Assembly: GCA_964556425.1 (NCBI GenBank) | Contig: CAZKWC010000016.1 | Span: forward strand, 1 to 50,943 | Origin: JALQUL01 sp964556425 | GTDB lineage: Bacteria > Pseudomonadota > Gammaproteobacteria > Burkholderiales > Burkholderiaceae_C | Direction of reading: 5' to 3' | Length of the DNA: 50,943 nt | Shown here: in pieces, positions 26,873-36,744 of the stretch | Position numbering within the stretch: position 1 is the stretch's first letter | Layout of the letters: each line of letters begins with the position of its first letter | Translations under genes and position numbers: made by a program | Notes under the pieces: generated by a model | Told to the model about the DNA's origin: nothing | The model's input: only the letters and a program-made list of their open reading frames with translations | Databases searched by the model: none

Positions 26873-28372
26873 ATGAAGCACGATTTGTTGATGTTGGTTG
26901 AGGCCATCTCACACGAAAAAAGCGTTGATCCAGAGTTGGTTTTCGGTGCAGTTGAGGCTGCATTGGCGCAAGCCGCTAAAAAATTATATCAACCTAAAGA
27001 GGTTGATATTCGTGTTGCTATGAATCGCGACACAGGTGAGTATGAAACATTCCGCCGTTGGTTGGTCGTACCTAACGAAGCGGGCTTGCAAAATCCTGAT
27101 CAAGAAATTTTATTATTCGAAGCGCAAGAGCAAATTTCTGATATTGAAGTTGATGACTACATCGAAGAACCTGTGGTTTCTCAACCAATTGGTCGTATTG
27201 GTGCAATGGCAGCTAAACAAGTTATTTTGCAAAAAATTCGTGACGCCGAGCGTGACATGATTTTGCAAGAGTTTTTAGCTCATGGCGATAAAATCATGGT
27301 GGGTACGGTAAAGCGTATGGACCGTGGCGATATTATTGTTGAAAGTGGACGTGTAGAAGGCCGTTTGCGTCGCACTGATTTAATCCCCAAAGAAAACTTG
27401 CGTGTATCAGACCGTGTAAAGGCCTATATTGTGGGCATTGACCCAAATGTACGCAGTGCGCCGTTAATTTTGTCACGTACTTCTCCTCAGTACATGATTG
27501 AGTTGTTTCGTAATGAAGTACCAGAAATCGAACAAGGTTTGTTGAGCATCAAATCATGCGCACGTGACCCTGGTTCGCGCGCCAAAATTGCAGTTCATGC
27601 CAATGATCAACGAGTCGATCCTATTGGTACTTGTGTGGGTGTTCGTGGTAGCCGTGTGAACGCTGTTACTAATGAGCTTGCAGGCGAGCGCGTAGATATT
27701 GTGATTTGGAGCAATGACCCCGCTCAGTTTGTGATTGGTGCATTAGCGCCTGCCAACGTAACATCTATTGTGGTTGACGAAGAGCGTCACAGTATGGACG
27801 TGGTGGTTGACGAAGAAAACTTAGCTATTGCTATTGGTCGTGGCGGTCAAAACGTCCGTTTGGCTTCTGAGTTAACCGGCTGGAAAATTAACATTCTTGA
27901 TGCGGCTGAGTCAGCGCAAAAATTGGCTGATGAAGCTGAAAAGAGCCGTCAGTTGTTTATGCAAAAACTCGATGTTGATGCCGACATTGCGGATATTTTA
28001 ATTGCTGAAGGCTTTACCAGTCTTGAAGAAGTGGCCTACGTACCATTGCAAGAAATGCTTGAAATTGAAAGTTTTGATGAAAGCACTGTGAATGAGTTGC
28101 GTACACGAGCTAAAGATGCTTTGCTCACGATGGAAATCGCAAGAGAAGAGGATGTCGAGGAAGTTTCTAAAGAACTTCGCGACTTAGATGGATTGACGCC
28201 TGCTTTAGCCGCCAAATTGGCTGGTGCTGGCATTCACACCCTAGACGAATTAGCTGATCTAGCGGTAGATGAACTGGTGGAGATCACCGGACAGTCTGAT
28301 GAAGAGGCTAAGGCTTTGATTATGAAGGCTCGTGAGCACTGGTTTACCGGTGATAACGAAGCTTCTAAATAA
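26873..28372 (+). CDS. nusA: Transcription termination/antitermination factor NusA
   Basis: Binds RNA polymerase and nascent RNA to modulate pausing, termination and antitermination. At 499 residues it is close to E. coli (495). Domains in order: N-terminal polymerase-binding region (1-125), S1 (about 135-200, VGTVKRMDRGDIIVESG), two KH domains (about 230-345, with GVRGSRVNAVTNEL and AIGRGGQNVRLASELTGWKI), and two acidic C-terminal repeats (360-495). GAGGGAG lies upstream of the ATG. Its position between rimP and infB is the classical one. Confidence 0.97.
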   Translation: MKHDLLMLVEAISHEKSVDPELVFGAVEAALAQAAKKLYQPKEVDIRVAMNRDTGEYETFRRWLVVPNEAGLQNPDQEILLFEAQEQISDIEVDDYIEEPVVSQPIGRIGAMAAKQVILQKIRDAERDMILQEFLAHGDKIMVGTVKRMDRGDIIVESGRVEGRLRRTDLIPKENLRVSDRVKAYIVGIDPNVRSAPLILSRTSPQYMIELFRNEVPEIEQGLLSIKSCARDPGSRAKIAVHANDQRVDPIGTCVGVRGSRVNAVTNELAGERVDIVIWSNDPAQFVIGALAPANVTSIVVDEERHSMDVVVDEENLAIAIGRGGQNVRLASELTGWKINILDAAESAQKLADEAEKSRQLFMQKLDVDADIADILIAEGFTSLEEVAYVPLQEMLEIESFDESTVNELRTRAKDALLTMEIAREEDVEEVSKELRDLDGLTPALAAKLAGAGIHTLDELADLAVDELVEITGQSDEEAKALIMKAREHWFTGDNEASK

Positions 28373-28393
28373 TCATGAAAGGGTACCCAGAAT

Positions 28394-31300
28394 ATGTCCA
28401 ATACCACCGTTGCAGAATTTGCTGCTGAATTGAAAAAACCGACCGATGTTTTACTAGAGCAATTAAAAAGTGCTGGTGTAGCAAAGTCTAGCGAAAGTGA
28501 TTTGTTAAATGATAATGACAAACAAGCACTTTTAAATTATTTAAAAACCAGTCATGGGACTAATTCACAAGAGCGTAAAAAAATTACGCTAGTGAAAAAA
28601 TCACAGACTGAAATTAAACAAGCTGATGCCTCTGGTAAAGCCAGAACCATCTCTGTTGAAGTACGTAAAAAACGTGTATTCGTTCAGCGTGACGAGCAAT
28701 CCGAAGCTGTTAGTGTACAAACCGCTTCCGAGACAGATGCAAGCCCTTCTATGAATGATGCTGAATTAGAGCGTCGTATGAAAGAGGCCGAGTTGCAAGC
28801 TGAAAAAATTCGTCTGCAAGAAGAAGAACTCGCAGAACAAAGAAGAATTGCAGCAGAAGAAGCGGCAAAAGCAAAGGCTAAAGCTGAACTTTTGGCGGCT
28901 GAAGAAGCAGCTGCAGCTAAAAAAGCAGCTGAGCAAAAATTAGCTGAGCAAAAAGCAGCAGCTGAAGAATTGGCTAAAAAAGCAGCAGAAGCCAAAGCAT
29001 TACTTGAAAAAACAGCTAAAAGCAATAATAGCAATTTGGCCAATCGTCGTCCTGATGCTCAAAAAGTAGGTGCTCCAACGGGCGCATCTTTAAACGCAAA
29101 TAGCAACGGTAATGGCAACCGAAATGGTCAAAAACCTAATCAGAATGCTGGCCAAAATAATAACGCAGCTCCAGCTCCTGCACCTGCTGTGGAAGTGGCA
29201 AAATCCACATTTGTACGTGTGCCAAAAACACAAATTGCGCCTATCACAACACGTGTTGATGACAATACAGATGACGTAAAAGCAGCAGACCTTCAAGAGC
29301 GTCGCCGTAAAGCGGAAGCCGAGGCAGCAGCGATTCGTTCAATGATGTCTTCACCACAACGCACAGCAGCTAAAAAAGCCGAAGCAGTTAAAGCACCTTT
29401 AACTGGTACTTTGCATAAACCTGCTGGCACACCGAATGCTAAAACCGATAAAAAACCAAATGCGAATGGTAATGGTAATACCAATACCAACGCAAATGCA
29501 AACGGTAATGCTAACGGCGTTGTCAATAAAGACAAAAAACCAGCAAACGCAGGTGCAGCAGGTGGTGCAGCAACGCCTTCAGCAGAAAAAGTAAAAGATC
29601 CAAAAGCTTCTAAATCAACTTCAGGATGGGGTAATGATCAACCCGCCAAGAAGAAAGAAATTAAAGTTCGTGGTGATGTAAATGCAAGCAAGCCAGGTGC
29701 AAATGCTTGGCGTGCAGGTGGCAATAAAGGCGGCCGTCGTGATCGTCGCGATGATACTCCGGCACCAGCACCAGCACCAGTTGAAGCTCGTGTTTTAGAA
29801 GTGCATGTACCAGAGACAATTACTGTCGCTGAATTAGCCCACAAAATGTCGATTAAAGCGTCTGAGCTCATTAAGAAATTAATGAAACTAGGTCAAATGG
29901 TAACGATTAACCAAGCGCTTGATCAAGACACAGCCATGATTTTGGTGGAAGAAATGGGTCATAAAGCATTGGCTGCAGCCCTTGATGATCCAGAAGCATT
30001 TACTGAAGAAGAAGTAGGCTTACAAACTGCAGACCTCAAACCACGTGCCCCAGTGGTGACGGTAATGGGTCACGTTGACCATGGCAAAACATCTTTACTT
30101 GACTATATTCGTCGCTCTAAAGTAGCTTCTGGTGAAGCCGGTGGTATTACTCAGCATATTGGTGCCTATCATGTTCAAACCGAACGTGGTATGGTCTCTT
30201 TCCTAGATACCCCAGGCCATGAAGCGTTTACTGCAATGCGTGCCCGTGGTGCTCAGGCAACTGATATTGTGATCTTGGTAGTAGCTGCAGATGACGGCGT
30301 AATGCCGCAAACCAAAGAGGCTATCAAGCATGCAAAAGCAGCTGGTGTGCCAATCGTGGTAGCTTTAACCAAAATTGATAAATCCGACTCTAATGCTGAC
30401 CGTGTGAAACAAGAATTGGTAGCAGAAGAAGTAGTACCTGAAGAATACGGTGGTGAATCTCCGTTTGTTGGTGTATCTGCCAAAACTGGCCAAGGTATTG
30501 ATGAGTTATTGGAACAAGTCTTGTTGCAAGCTGAGGTTTTAGAATTAAGAGCACCAGTCGATGCAATTGCCAAAGGCTTAGTGATTGAAGCCCAACTCGA
30601 TAAGGGTCGTGGTCCAGTAGCTACAGTTTTAGTTCAGTCTGGCACTTTAAAAACAGGTGATGTGGTGTTGGCGGGTCAAACCTTTGGCCGTGTCCGTGCC
30701 ATGCTTGATGAAAACGGTAAGCCAATTAAAACGGCTGGCCCATCTATCCCTGTTGAAATTCAAGGTTTAACCGAAGTACCACAAGCCGGCGATGAGTTTA
30801 TGGTCTTATTAGACGAACGTCGTGCCCGTGAAATTGCCACTTATCGTGCTGGTAAATTCCGTCATACTAAATTGGCTAAACAACAAGCCGCTAAACTCGA
30901 GAACATGTTCTCTGATATGGCCGCTGGTGAAGTCAAATTGTTGCCAATTATTGTCAAGGCCGACGTACAAGGTTCACAAGAGGCTTTGGCTTCTTCCTTG
31001 TTAAAACTCTCTACTGAAGAAGTGAAAGTACAGTTGGTGTATTCTGCAGTGGGCGGTATTAGCGAGTCTGACGTGAATTTGGCAATTGCTTCTAAAGCGG
31101 TCATTATTGGCTTTAACACTCGTGCCGATGCAGGTGCTCGTAAATTAAGCGAAGCCAATGGTGTTGATATTCGTTATTACAACATTATTTATGATGCGGT
31201 CGATGATCTGAAATTGGCCTTAAGTGGTATGTTGACACCCGATAAGAAAGAAGAAATTATTGGTGTGGCTGAAATTCGTCAAGTCTTTAAAGTTAGTAAA

Positions 31301-31546
31301 ATTGGTTCGATCGCAGGTTGTATGGTTACCAACGGCGTTATTCGTCGCTCTGCCAAATTACGTTTGTTGCGTAACAACGTGGTTATTTACACCGGTGAAC
31401 TCGAATCTCTCAAACGTTTCAAAGATGACGTGCGTGAGGTTAAAGAGAACTTTGAATGTGGTCTTAACGTTAAAAACTACAACGACATCGTTGAAGGTGA
31501 CTTGCTCGAGTTCTTTGAAATCAAAGAAGTGGCGCGTTCCATTTAA
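28394..31546 (+). CDS. infB: Translation initiation factor IF-2
   Basis: The GTPase that places initiator tRNA on the ribosome. 1050 residues, longer than E. coli's 890. Order: N-terminal IF2N domain (1-52), charged Ala/Glu/Lys coiled coil (about 125-210), a low-complexity Asn/Gly/Ala/Pro region (about 220-475), a second IF2N-like segment (ITVAELAHKMSIKASELIKKL), then the G domain from about 555 with VMGHVDHGKTS (G1), DTPGHEAF (G3) and TKIDKSD (G4), followed by domains II-IV. The extra length lies in the low-complexity region, rich in NG/NA/NT dipeptides around 29445-29525. The catalytic core is normal. Confidence 0.97.
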   Translation: MSNTTVAEFAAELKKPTDVLLEQLKSAGVAKSSESDLLNDNDKQALLNYLKTSHGTNSQERKKITLVKKSQTEIKQADASGKARTISVEVRKKRVFVQRDEQSEAVSVQTASETDASPSMNDAELERRMKEAELQAEKIRLQEEELAEQRRIAAEEAAKAKAKAELLAAEEAAAAKKAAEQKLAEQKAAAEELAKKAAEAKALLEKTAKSNNSNLANRRPDAQKVGAPTGASLNANSNGNGNRNGQKPNQNAGQNNNAAPAPAPAVEVAKSTFVRVPKTQIAPITTRVDDNTDDVKAADLQERRRKAEAEAAAIRSMMSSPQRTAAKKAEAVKAPLTGTLHKPAGTPNAKTDKKPNANGNGNTNTNANANGNANGVVNKDKKPANAGAAGGAATPSAEKVKDPKASKSTSGWGNDQPAKKKEIKVRGDVNASKPGANAWRAGGNKGGRRDRRDDTPAPAPAPVEARVLEVHVPETITVAELAHKMSIKASELIKKLMKLGQMVTINQALDQDTAMILVEEMGHKALAAALDDPEAFTEEEVGLQTADLKPRAPVVTVMGHVDHGKTSLLDYIRRSKVASGEAGGITQHIGAYHVQTERGMVSFLDTPGHEAFTAMRARGAQATDIVILVVAADDGVMPQTKEAIKHAKAAGVPIVVALTKIDKSDSNADRVKQELVAEEVVPEEYGGESPFVGVSAKTGQGIDELLEQVLLQAEVLELRAPVDAIAKGLVIEAQLDKGRGPVATVLVQSGTLKTGDVVLAGQTFGRVRAMLDENGKPIKTAGPSIPVEIQGLTEVPQAGDEFMVLLDERRAREIATYRAGKFRHTKLAKQQAAKLENMFSDMAAGEVKLLPIIVKADVQGSQEALASSLLKLSTEEVKVQLVYSAVGGISESDVNLAIASKAVIIGFNTRADAGARKLSEANGVDIRYYNIIYDAVDDLKLALSGMLTPDKKEEIIGVAEIRQVFKVSKIGSIAGCMVTNGVIRRSAKLRLLRNNVVIYTGELESLKRFKDDVREVKENFECGLNVKNYNDIVEGDLLEFFEIKEVARSI

Positions 31547-31567
31547 TCGACCCATAGGAAAGATAAA

Positions 31568-31939
31568 ATGGCAGCCAATAAACCGAAAAACAATCATCGC
31601 GGATTTAAAGTCGCCGATCAAATTCAGCGCGACCTTACCGAGTTGATTGCACGTGAGTTAAAAGATCCACGTGTCGGCATGGTGACTTTGCAATCTGTTG
31701 AAGTCACGCCTGACTATGCCCATGCCAAAGTTTTTTTTAGTATTCTCACTGGAGATGTAGATCAAACTTTGCTCGGCCTCAATCAAGCAGCCGGCTTTTT
31801 ACGTAGTGGTTTGTTCAAGCGTTTGCATATTCATACCGTGCCTACTTTGCACTTTATTTATGACCGTACACCTGAACAAGCTGCTGATATGAACGCCTTA
31901 ATTGCTAAGGCAGTTTCATCGCGCGCAAAAGAGGATTAA
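31568..31939 (+). CDS. rbfA: 30S ribosome-binding factor RbfA
   Basis: A small KH-fold assembly factor for the 30S subunit, important in the cold. 123 residues. Family features are the ADQIQRDLTELIARELKDPRVGMVTLQSVEVTPDYAHAK-type N-terminal half and the conserved RLHIHTVPTLHFIYDRTPEQ segment. It follows infB by 21 bases and precedes truB by 5, in the conserved operon order. AGGAAAG lies upstream. Confidence 0.95.
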   Translation: MAANKPKNNHRGFKVADQIQRDLTELIARELKDPRVGMVTLQSVEVTPDYAHAKVFFSILTGDVDQTLLGLNQAAGFLRSGLFKRLHIHTVPTLHFIYDRTPEQAADMNALIAKAVSSRAKED

Positions 31940-31944
31940 TAGCC

Positions 31945-33033
31945 ATGAGTACGCCACGCACAAAGGTGCCTCGGCGCCCTGTGCATGGGGTGCTTTTATT
32001 AGATAAGCCAATTGGTTTATCTAGTAACCAGGCTTTGCAGAAAGTAAAGCGTTTGTTTAGAGCTGAAAAAGCAGGTCATACTGGCACGCTAGATCCTCTT
32101 GCAACTGGTGTTTTACCTATTTGTTTTGGTGCAGCAACCAAGTTTTCTCAGTTGCATCTAGACGCCGATAAATCCTATCATGCAGTAGCCTGTTTAGGGG
32201 TGCAAACCTCTACCGGCGACGCTGAAGGTGAAGTTATTTTTAGTTCTGATCAACAGGTCACCAATGAGCAGGTTCAAGCAGTTTTAAAACAGTTTGAAGG
32301 TCCTATATTGCAGACGCCACCCATGCATAGTGCATTAAAAAAAGATGGCAAAGCCTTGTATGAATATGCTCGTGATGGTATTGAAATTGAGAGGCCAGCC
32401 AGAGCTGTCACGATATTTTCATTATCTGGTCATTTAATGTCAGAACAAGACAAAGCATTAGTTAAAGATTCTGCTGCTCAACAAGCATTAGCAGCTGGTG
32501 CATCGGCTCATGAAGCAGACAAAAAATCTGCGATTGCAGCCCAGTCCCATTTGGCAGGTCGTCAGGCAGTGTCTTTTGATGCATTGTGTAGTAAGGGCAC
32601 TTATATCCGAACTTTAGGTGAAGATATTGGTGCTGCGTTGGGGCCCAAAGCCCATTTGAGTTTATTAATGCGTACCAAAACTGGTGCATTCGATTTATCG
32701 CAATGTGTTAGTTTGGCGCAGTTAGAAGCCATGTCCGAACAAGAGCGTTTAGCTTGTGTTCAAGATACCGATATGTTGCTTCAAGGTTTTACCCCAGTCT
32801 ATCTTGATGAGCAAGAGGCTGCACGTTTCTTAAGCGGCATGCGCCGCCGAGGAGATTGGCCCGATGCTGAGCAAGTTGTTGTTTATGGCTTAAAACCCAA
32901 AACATTGCTGGGGACTGCACATATCAAAGCTGGGGAGTTGATTTGTGACCGATTGTTGAATCCTCAAGAAATCAGCGAGATCCTCCAGATCCGATCCATT
33001 TTGTTAGAAAGCACGCCTTTGGCGGCAGATTAA
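31945..33033 (+). CDS. truB: tRNA pseudouridine(55) synthase TruB
   Basis: Makes pseudouridine 55 in the T loop of tRNAs. 362 residues. The catalytic Asp is D50 in KAGHTGTLDPLATGVLP, with KSYHAVACLGVQTSTGDAEG and CSKGTYIRTLGEDIG also conserved, plus a C-terminal PUA-like domain. Compared with E. coli (314) there is an Ala/Lys/Gln-rich insertion of roughly 35 residues (about 165-200) just before the CSKGTYIRTL strand. It begins 5 bases after rbfA and ends 8 bases before typA. Confidence 0.95.
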   Translation: MSTPRTKVPRRPVHGVLLLDKPIGLSSNQALQKVKRLFRAEKAGHTGTLDPLATGVLPICFGAATKFSQLHLDADKSYHAVACLGVQTSTGDAEGEVIFSSDQQVTNEQVQAVLKQFEGPILQTPPMHSALKKDGKALYEYARDGIEIERPARAVTIFSLSGHLMSEQDKALVKDSAAQQALAAGASAHEADKKSAIAAQSHLAGRQAVSFDALCSKGTYIRTLGEDIGAALGPKAHLSLLMRTKTGAFDLSQCVSLAQLEAMSEQERLACVQDTDMLLQGFTPVYLDEQEAARFLSGMRRRGDWPDAEQVVVYGLKPKTLLGTAHIKAGELICDRLLNPQEISEILQIRSILLESTPLAAD

Positions 33034-33041
33034 GGAAGTTA

Positions 33042-35023
33042 ATGAGTAAGCAGATTCGAAACATTGCCATTATTGCCCACGTGGACCATGGCAAAACCAC
33101 ATTAGTGGATCAAATGTTACGTCAGAGTGGTACATTTCGTGAAAACGAAAAAGTGGCCGAACGTGTTATGGACAGCAATGACTTAGAGCGTGAACGCGGT
33201 ATTACTATTTTGGCAAAAAACTGTGCTGTTAGCTGGAAAGAAACCCACATTAATATCGTTGACACCCCAGGCCATGCTGACTTCGGTGGTGAAGTAGAGC
33301 GTGCTTTGTCTATGGTGGACGGTGTGGTATTGTTAATTGATGCAGTAGAAGGCCCAATGCCACAAACTCGTTTTGTGACTAAAAAAGCTTTAGCATTAGG
33401 TTTAAAACCCATCGTTTTAGTCAATAAAGTGGACCGTCCTGGTTCACGTTGCGACTATGTAATCAATGCCGCTTTTGATTTGTTTGACAAATTAGGCGCT
33501 ACTGAAGAACAACTTGAGTTCCCAGTGGTATATGCCTCTGGTTTAAACGGTTGGGCTAGCATGACTGAAGGCGAACGTGGTGAGCGTTGGGGCGAAACTT
33601 TAGCTCCTTTGTTTGATACCATTTTGCAACATGTTCCTGCTCATAGCGGTGATGCAACAGCACCTTTGCAATTACAAATCAGTTCACTCGATTATTCTAC
33701 TTTTGTAGGTCGTATTGGTGTGGGTCGTGTGAATGCAGGTACTATTCGTCCAGGTCAAGATGTGTTGGCTATGGAAGGCCCTGACGGTAAAGCAGTTAAA
33801 GGCCGTATTAATCAAATTTTAAAATTTGAAGGTCTTGAGCGTATTCAAGCCACTGAAGCAGGTCCTGGTGACATTGTTTTAGTGAATGGTATGGACGAAA
33901 TTACTATTGGTACTACCTTAACTGATATTGCCAATCCTAATCCATTACCAATGCTCACGATTGACGAGCCAACCTTGACCATGAACTTCTGCGTGAACAA
34001 CTCACCGTTAGCAGGTCGTGAAGGTAAGTTTGTGACTAGCCGTCAATTGCGTGATCGTTTAACCAAAGAATTGCAAGCCAACGTTGCATTACGCGTACGT
34101 GATACCGATGAAGACGGTATTTATGAAGTGTCTGGTCGCGGTGAATTGCACTTGACCATTTTGCTTGAAAATATGCGTCGTGAAGGTTACGAGTTAGCCG
34201 TATCTAAACCGCGTGTTGTTTTCCGTGAAGTCAATGGCGAAAAACAAGAGCCAATCGAATTGTTAACCGTCGATATTGAAGAAGGCCATCAAGGCGCAGT
34301 TATGCAAGCTTTGGGCGAGCGTAAAGGTGACTTAGTGAATATGGAACCCGATGGTCGTGGCCGTGTTCGTTTAGAGTACCGTATCCCTGCTCGTGGTTTA
34401 ATCGGTTTCCAAAATGAGTTCTTAAATGCAACTCGTGGTTCTGGTTTNNNNNNNNNNNNNNNNNNNNNNNNNNNNNNNNNNNNNNNNNNNNNNNNNNNNN
34501 NNNNNNNNNNNNNNNNNNNNNNNNNNNNNNNNNNNNNNNNNNNNNNNGTGGTTTAATCGGTTTCCAAAATGAGTTCTTAAATGCAACTCGTGGTTCTGGT
34601 TTGGCCAGCAATATTTTTGATGGCTACGAAGCTTACCGTGGTGAAATTGCTAGCCGTAAAAACGGTGTGTTAATCAGCATGGATGATGGCGAGATTGTTA
34701 CTTATGCTTTAGGCAAATTAGATGACCGTGGTCGTATGTTTGTTAAAGCAGGTGATCCAGTATATGAAGGTATGATTGTAGGTATTCATAGCCGTGACAA
34801 CGATTTAATTGTGAATGCTGTGCGTATGAAGCAATTAACTAACTTCCGCGTAAGTGGTAAGGAAGATGCCATCAAAATTACTCCTCCAATTCAACTCAGC
34901 TTAGAGTATGCAGTAGAGTTTATTGAAGATGATGAGTTAGTCGAAATTACACCTAAGTCAATTCGTTTACGTAAACGTTATTTGAAAGAACACGATCGTA
35001 AAAAAGCAGCACGTGGTCTGTAA
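33042..35023 (+). CDS. typA: Ribosome-associated translational GTPase TypA/BipA (split by a spurious assembly gap)
   Basis: An EF-G-like GTPase acting in 50S assembly and stress or cold growth. AAGGA lies 5 bases before the ATG. Visible: IIAHVDHGKTTLVDQML (G1), ERGITI (switch), DTPGHADFGGEVERAL (G3) and NKVDRPG (G4) at the N-terminus; the GRGELHLTILLENMRREGYE domain near 365; and the TypA-specific C-terminal domain after the gap (GLASNIFDGYEAYRGEIA). The 100-N run at 34448-34547 is flanked by identical 55-base copies. Removing the N run and one copy (155 bases) leaves 1827 bases, exactly 609 codons, giving 608 residues against 607 in E. coli. The gene is therefore intact in reality. It is the last gene of the rimP operon. 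Confidence 0.96.
34448..34547. other. 100-N scaffold gap inside typA, spurious (55-base overlap)
   Basis: 34393-34447 and 34548-34602 are the same 55 bases. Joining them as one copy restores an uninterrupted, correctly sized typA frame, which shows that no sequence is missing. Confidence 0.95.
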
Positions 35024-35442
35024 TTTTTTATTGATTAGTTTTTTTTAAAAGCCCTTCGGGGCTTTTTTTATGGGGCTTTCTTCAACGCTTCAGTTTCTTG
35101 TATGATGGCAAGTAGTTTTTATGGTCAGTTCTTTCAATTTTCAAACCTGTTAAAGCTAGTAGTTAAAGTTGAAATGGTTATTAGCCACTGTTACTTATAT
35201 TTGTTTATTGAGTAACTCTAGAAAAATTTAAAATTCATATACCTAAGGAACCTGCAGCAAAACTCTTAACCGCACTCATGGCACGGACTTGGACGATCTA
35301 TTTCGTTGGCTTTTTTACCCAAAGCAATGGCTATGGATTTCAAAATCCGTCTAATAGCCCATACCAATCCATACCATGCTGGCATACCCTTGAGTTTTGT
35401 TACAGGCTCCCTAAGTACTTTTAATTGATATTGACTCTTATT
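35024..35442. other. 419-base intergenic region after typA
   Basis: Apart from the typA terminator (35047-35069) nothing is firmly identifiable. A 70-codon reverse-strand open frame (35266-35478) ends in CHECG but runs into the next gene and has no ribosome site. A decayed gene remnant is possible but unsupported. Confidence 0.4.
35047..35069 (+). terminator. Rho-independent terminator of the rimP-typA operon
   Basis: AAAAGCCC-TTCG-GGGCTTTT with a UUCG tetraloop and a T7 run, 23 bases after the typA stop. Confidence 0.92.
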
Positions 35443-36570
35443 ATGCAAACAAATAATACCCATTTTGATTTGATACATGCCGAAGTTAAAAATGGTATTG
35501 GTCGAATTACTTTAAATCGTGCCAAATCTTTGAATGCTTTAAATTTGCCAATGGTAAGGTTTTTGAATCAAACTTTAAGCCAATGGCAACAAGATGATTT
35601 AGTCAAAGAAGTGAGGATTAGAGGTTCCAATAAAAACGGTCCATTCGGTGCTTTTTGTGCGGGTGGCGATATACGTTTTTTTCATGAAGCAGCCTGCGCA
35701 GGTAACCCAGAATTAGAGGATTTTTTTACTGAAGAATATAGTCTTAATTTTTTAATCGCTAATTACAAAAAACCATATATTGCATTCATGGACGGTATTG
35801 TAATGGGTGGAGGTATGGGTATTTCTCAAGGAGCATCGCTAAGAATTGTGACTGAAAATAGTTTATTAGCGATGCCAGAAACAGGAATTGGTTTATTCCC
35901 TGATGTGGGCGGTGGTTATTTTTTAAGCAGATGTCCTGGTTTTACAGGGGAGTTTCTTGGTTTAACTGGTCAGGTTATTAAAAGTGCAGATGCTATTGCG
36001 TTGGGCTTAGCCGATTGTTTTATTGAGAGTCATTTATTAGTAGAAATTTTTGATTCTTCAGAATTAATTTCTAAAATGCAAACCTTTGACAACAAAAACT
36101 TGCAAAAGCAGTCAGAATTGCAGTCTATTTTACTTGATCAATTGACGGATATCAATTATTGTTTTTCAGCTAAAAATATTCATGAGTTATTTGATCGTTT
36201 AAATCAATTAAAGTCAACTTGGGCGGCTGATGTCATTAGTTTGCTTGAAAAAAAATCCGCTTTAATGTTAGCGGTTAGCTTTGAGCAAATTAAACGTGCT
36301 AGAAATATGACGTTGGCTGAAGATCTCATCATGGAAAGAAACCTTGTTAGACATTGCTTTGCGACTTTACATTTGAAACGATTGGGTGCAAGCACTGAAA
36401 CAGTTGAAGGGATTAGAGCTTTAGCAATTGATAAAGACCATCTTCCAAAATGGCAACCTGACCATTTAAATGGGGTGACTGAGGAAATGGTACATGGGTT
36501 TTTTAAAAGTCCTTGGCCAGATCCATTTCACCCCTTAAATCACTTGTTAGACAAAGTTTCTGAAAATTGA
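35443..36570 (+). CDS. 3-hydroxyisobutyryl-CoA hydrolase / enoyl-CoA hydratase family protein
   Basis: 375 residues from the ATG at 35443; an upstream in-frame TTG six codons earlier is less likely. Crotonase fold: GGDIRFFHE oxyanion strand, FMDGIVMGGGMGISQGASLRI, and PETGIGLFPDVGGGYFLSR with the catalytic acid region. Length and the C-terminal ECH_2 segment (HLKRLGASTETVEGIRALAIDKDHLPKWQP) fit the 3-hydroxyisobutyryl-CoA hydrolase subfamily of valine breakdown, not a short enoyl-CoA hydratase. It stands alone with no other valine-degradation gene nearby. Subfamily-level function is inferred. Confidence 0.85.
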   Translation: MQTNNTHFDLIHAEVKNGIGRITLNRAKSLNALNLPMVRFLNQTLSQWQQDDLVKEVRIRGSNKNGPFGAFCAGGDIRFFHEAACAGNPELEDFFTEEYSLNFLIANYKKPYIAFMDGIVMGGGMGISQGASLRIVTENSLLAMPETGIGLFPDVGGGYFLSRCPGFTGEFLGLTGQVIKSADAIALGLADCFIESHLLVEIFDSSELISKMQTFDNKNLQKQSELQSILLDQLTDINYCFSAKNIHELFDRLNQLKSTWAADVISLLEKKSALMLAVSFEQIKRARNMTLAEDLIMERNLVRHCFATLHLKRLGASTETVEGIRALAIDKDHLPKWQPDHLNGVTEEMVHGFFKSPWPDPFHPLNHLLDKVSEN

Positions 36571-36744
36571 TATTTTGTTTAAACTAGTTATTAAAAAAAC
36601 ATATTTGATTAATATTTGAAATAGATTTCATTTTTTAAATTTGAATGTGACTTAGATAGTGCTGTTATCCTGTGCCATGACATTTATAATGTTGTCGTTG
36701 TGTAAATAAGATAATTTTGGGGCTGTAGCCTCAATAATTAAATC

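Noticed and set aside
28684..29043. 119-codon reverse-strand open frame, Ala/Ser-rich
   Set aside because: It is the mirror of the Ala/Glu/Lys coiled-coil coding region of infB; low-complexity codons create open antisense frames. It has no ribosome site.
35252..35267. TGCAGCAAAACTCTTA resembling TGTAGCAAAACTCTTA at 43487-43502, considered as a dispersed repeat
   Set aside because: A 15-of-16 match is expected many times by chance among all pairs in a window this size, and the flanks do not align.
35266..35478. 70-codon reverse-strand frame ending in CHECG after typA
   Set aside because: It overlaps the start of the hydrolase gene, lacks a ribosome site, and no family was recognised. A gene remnant cannot be excluded.
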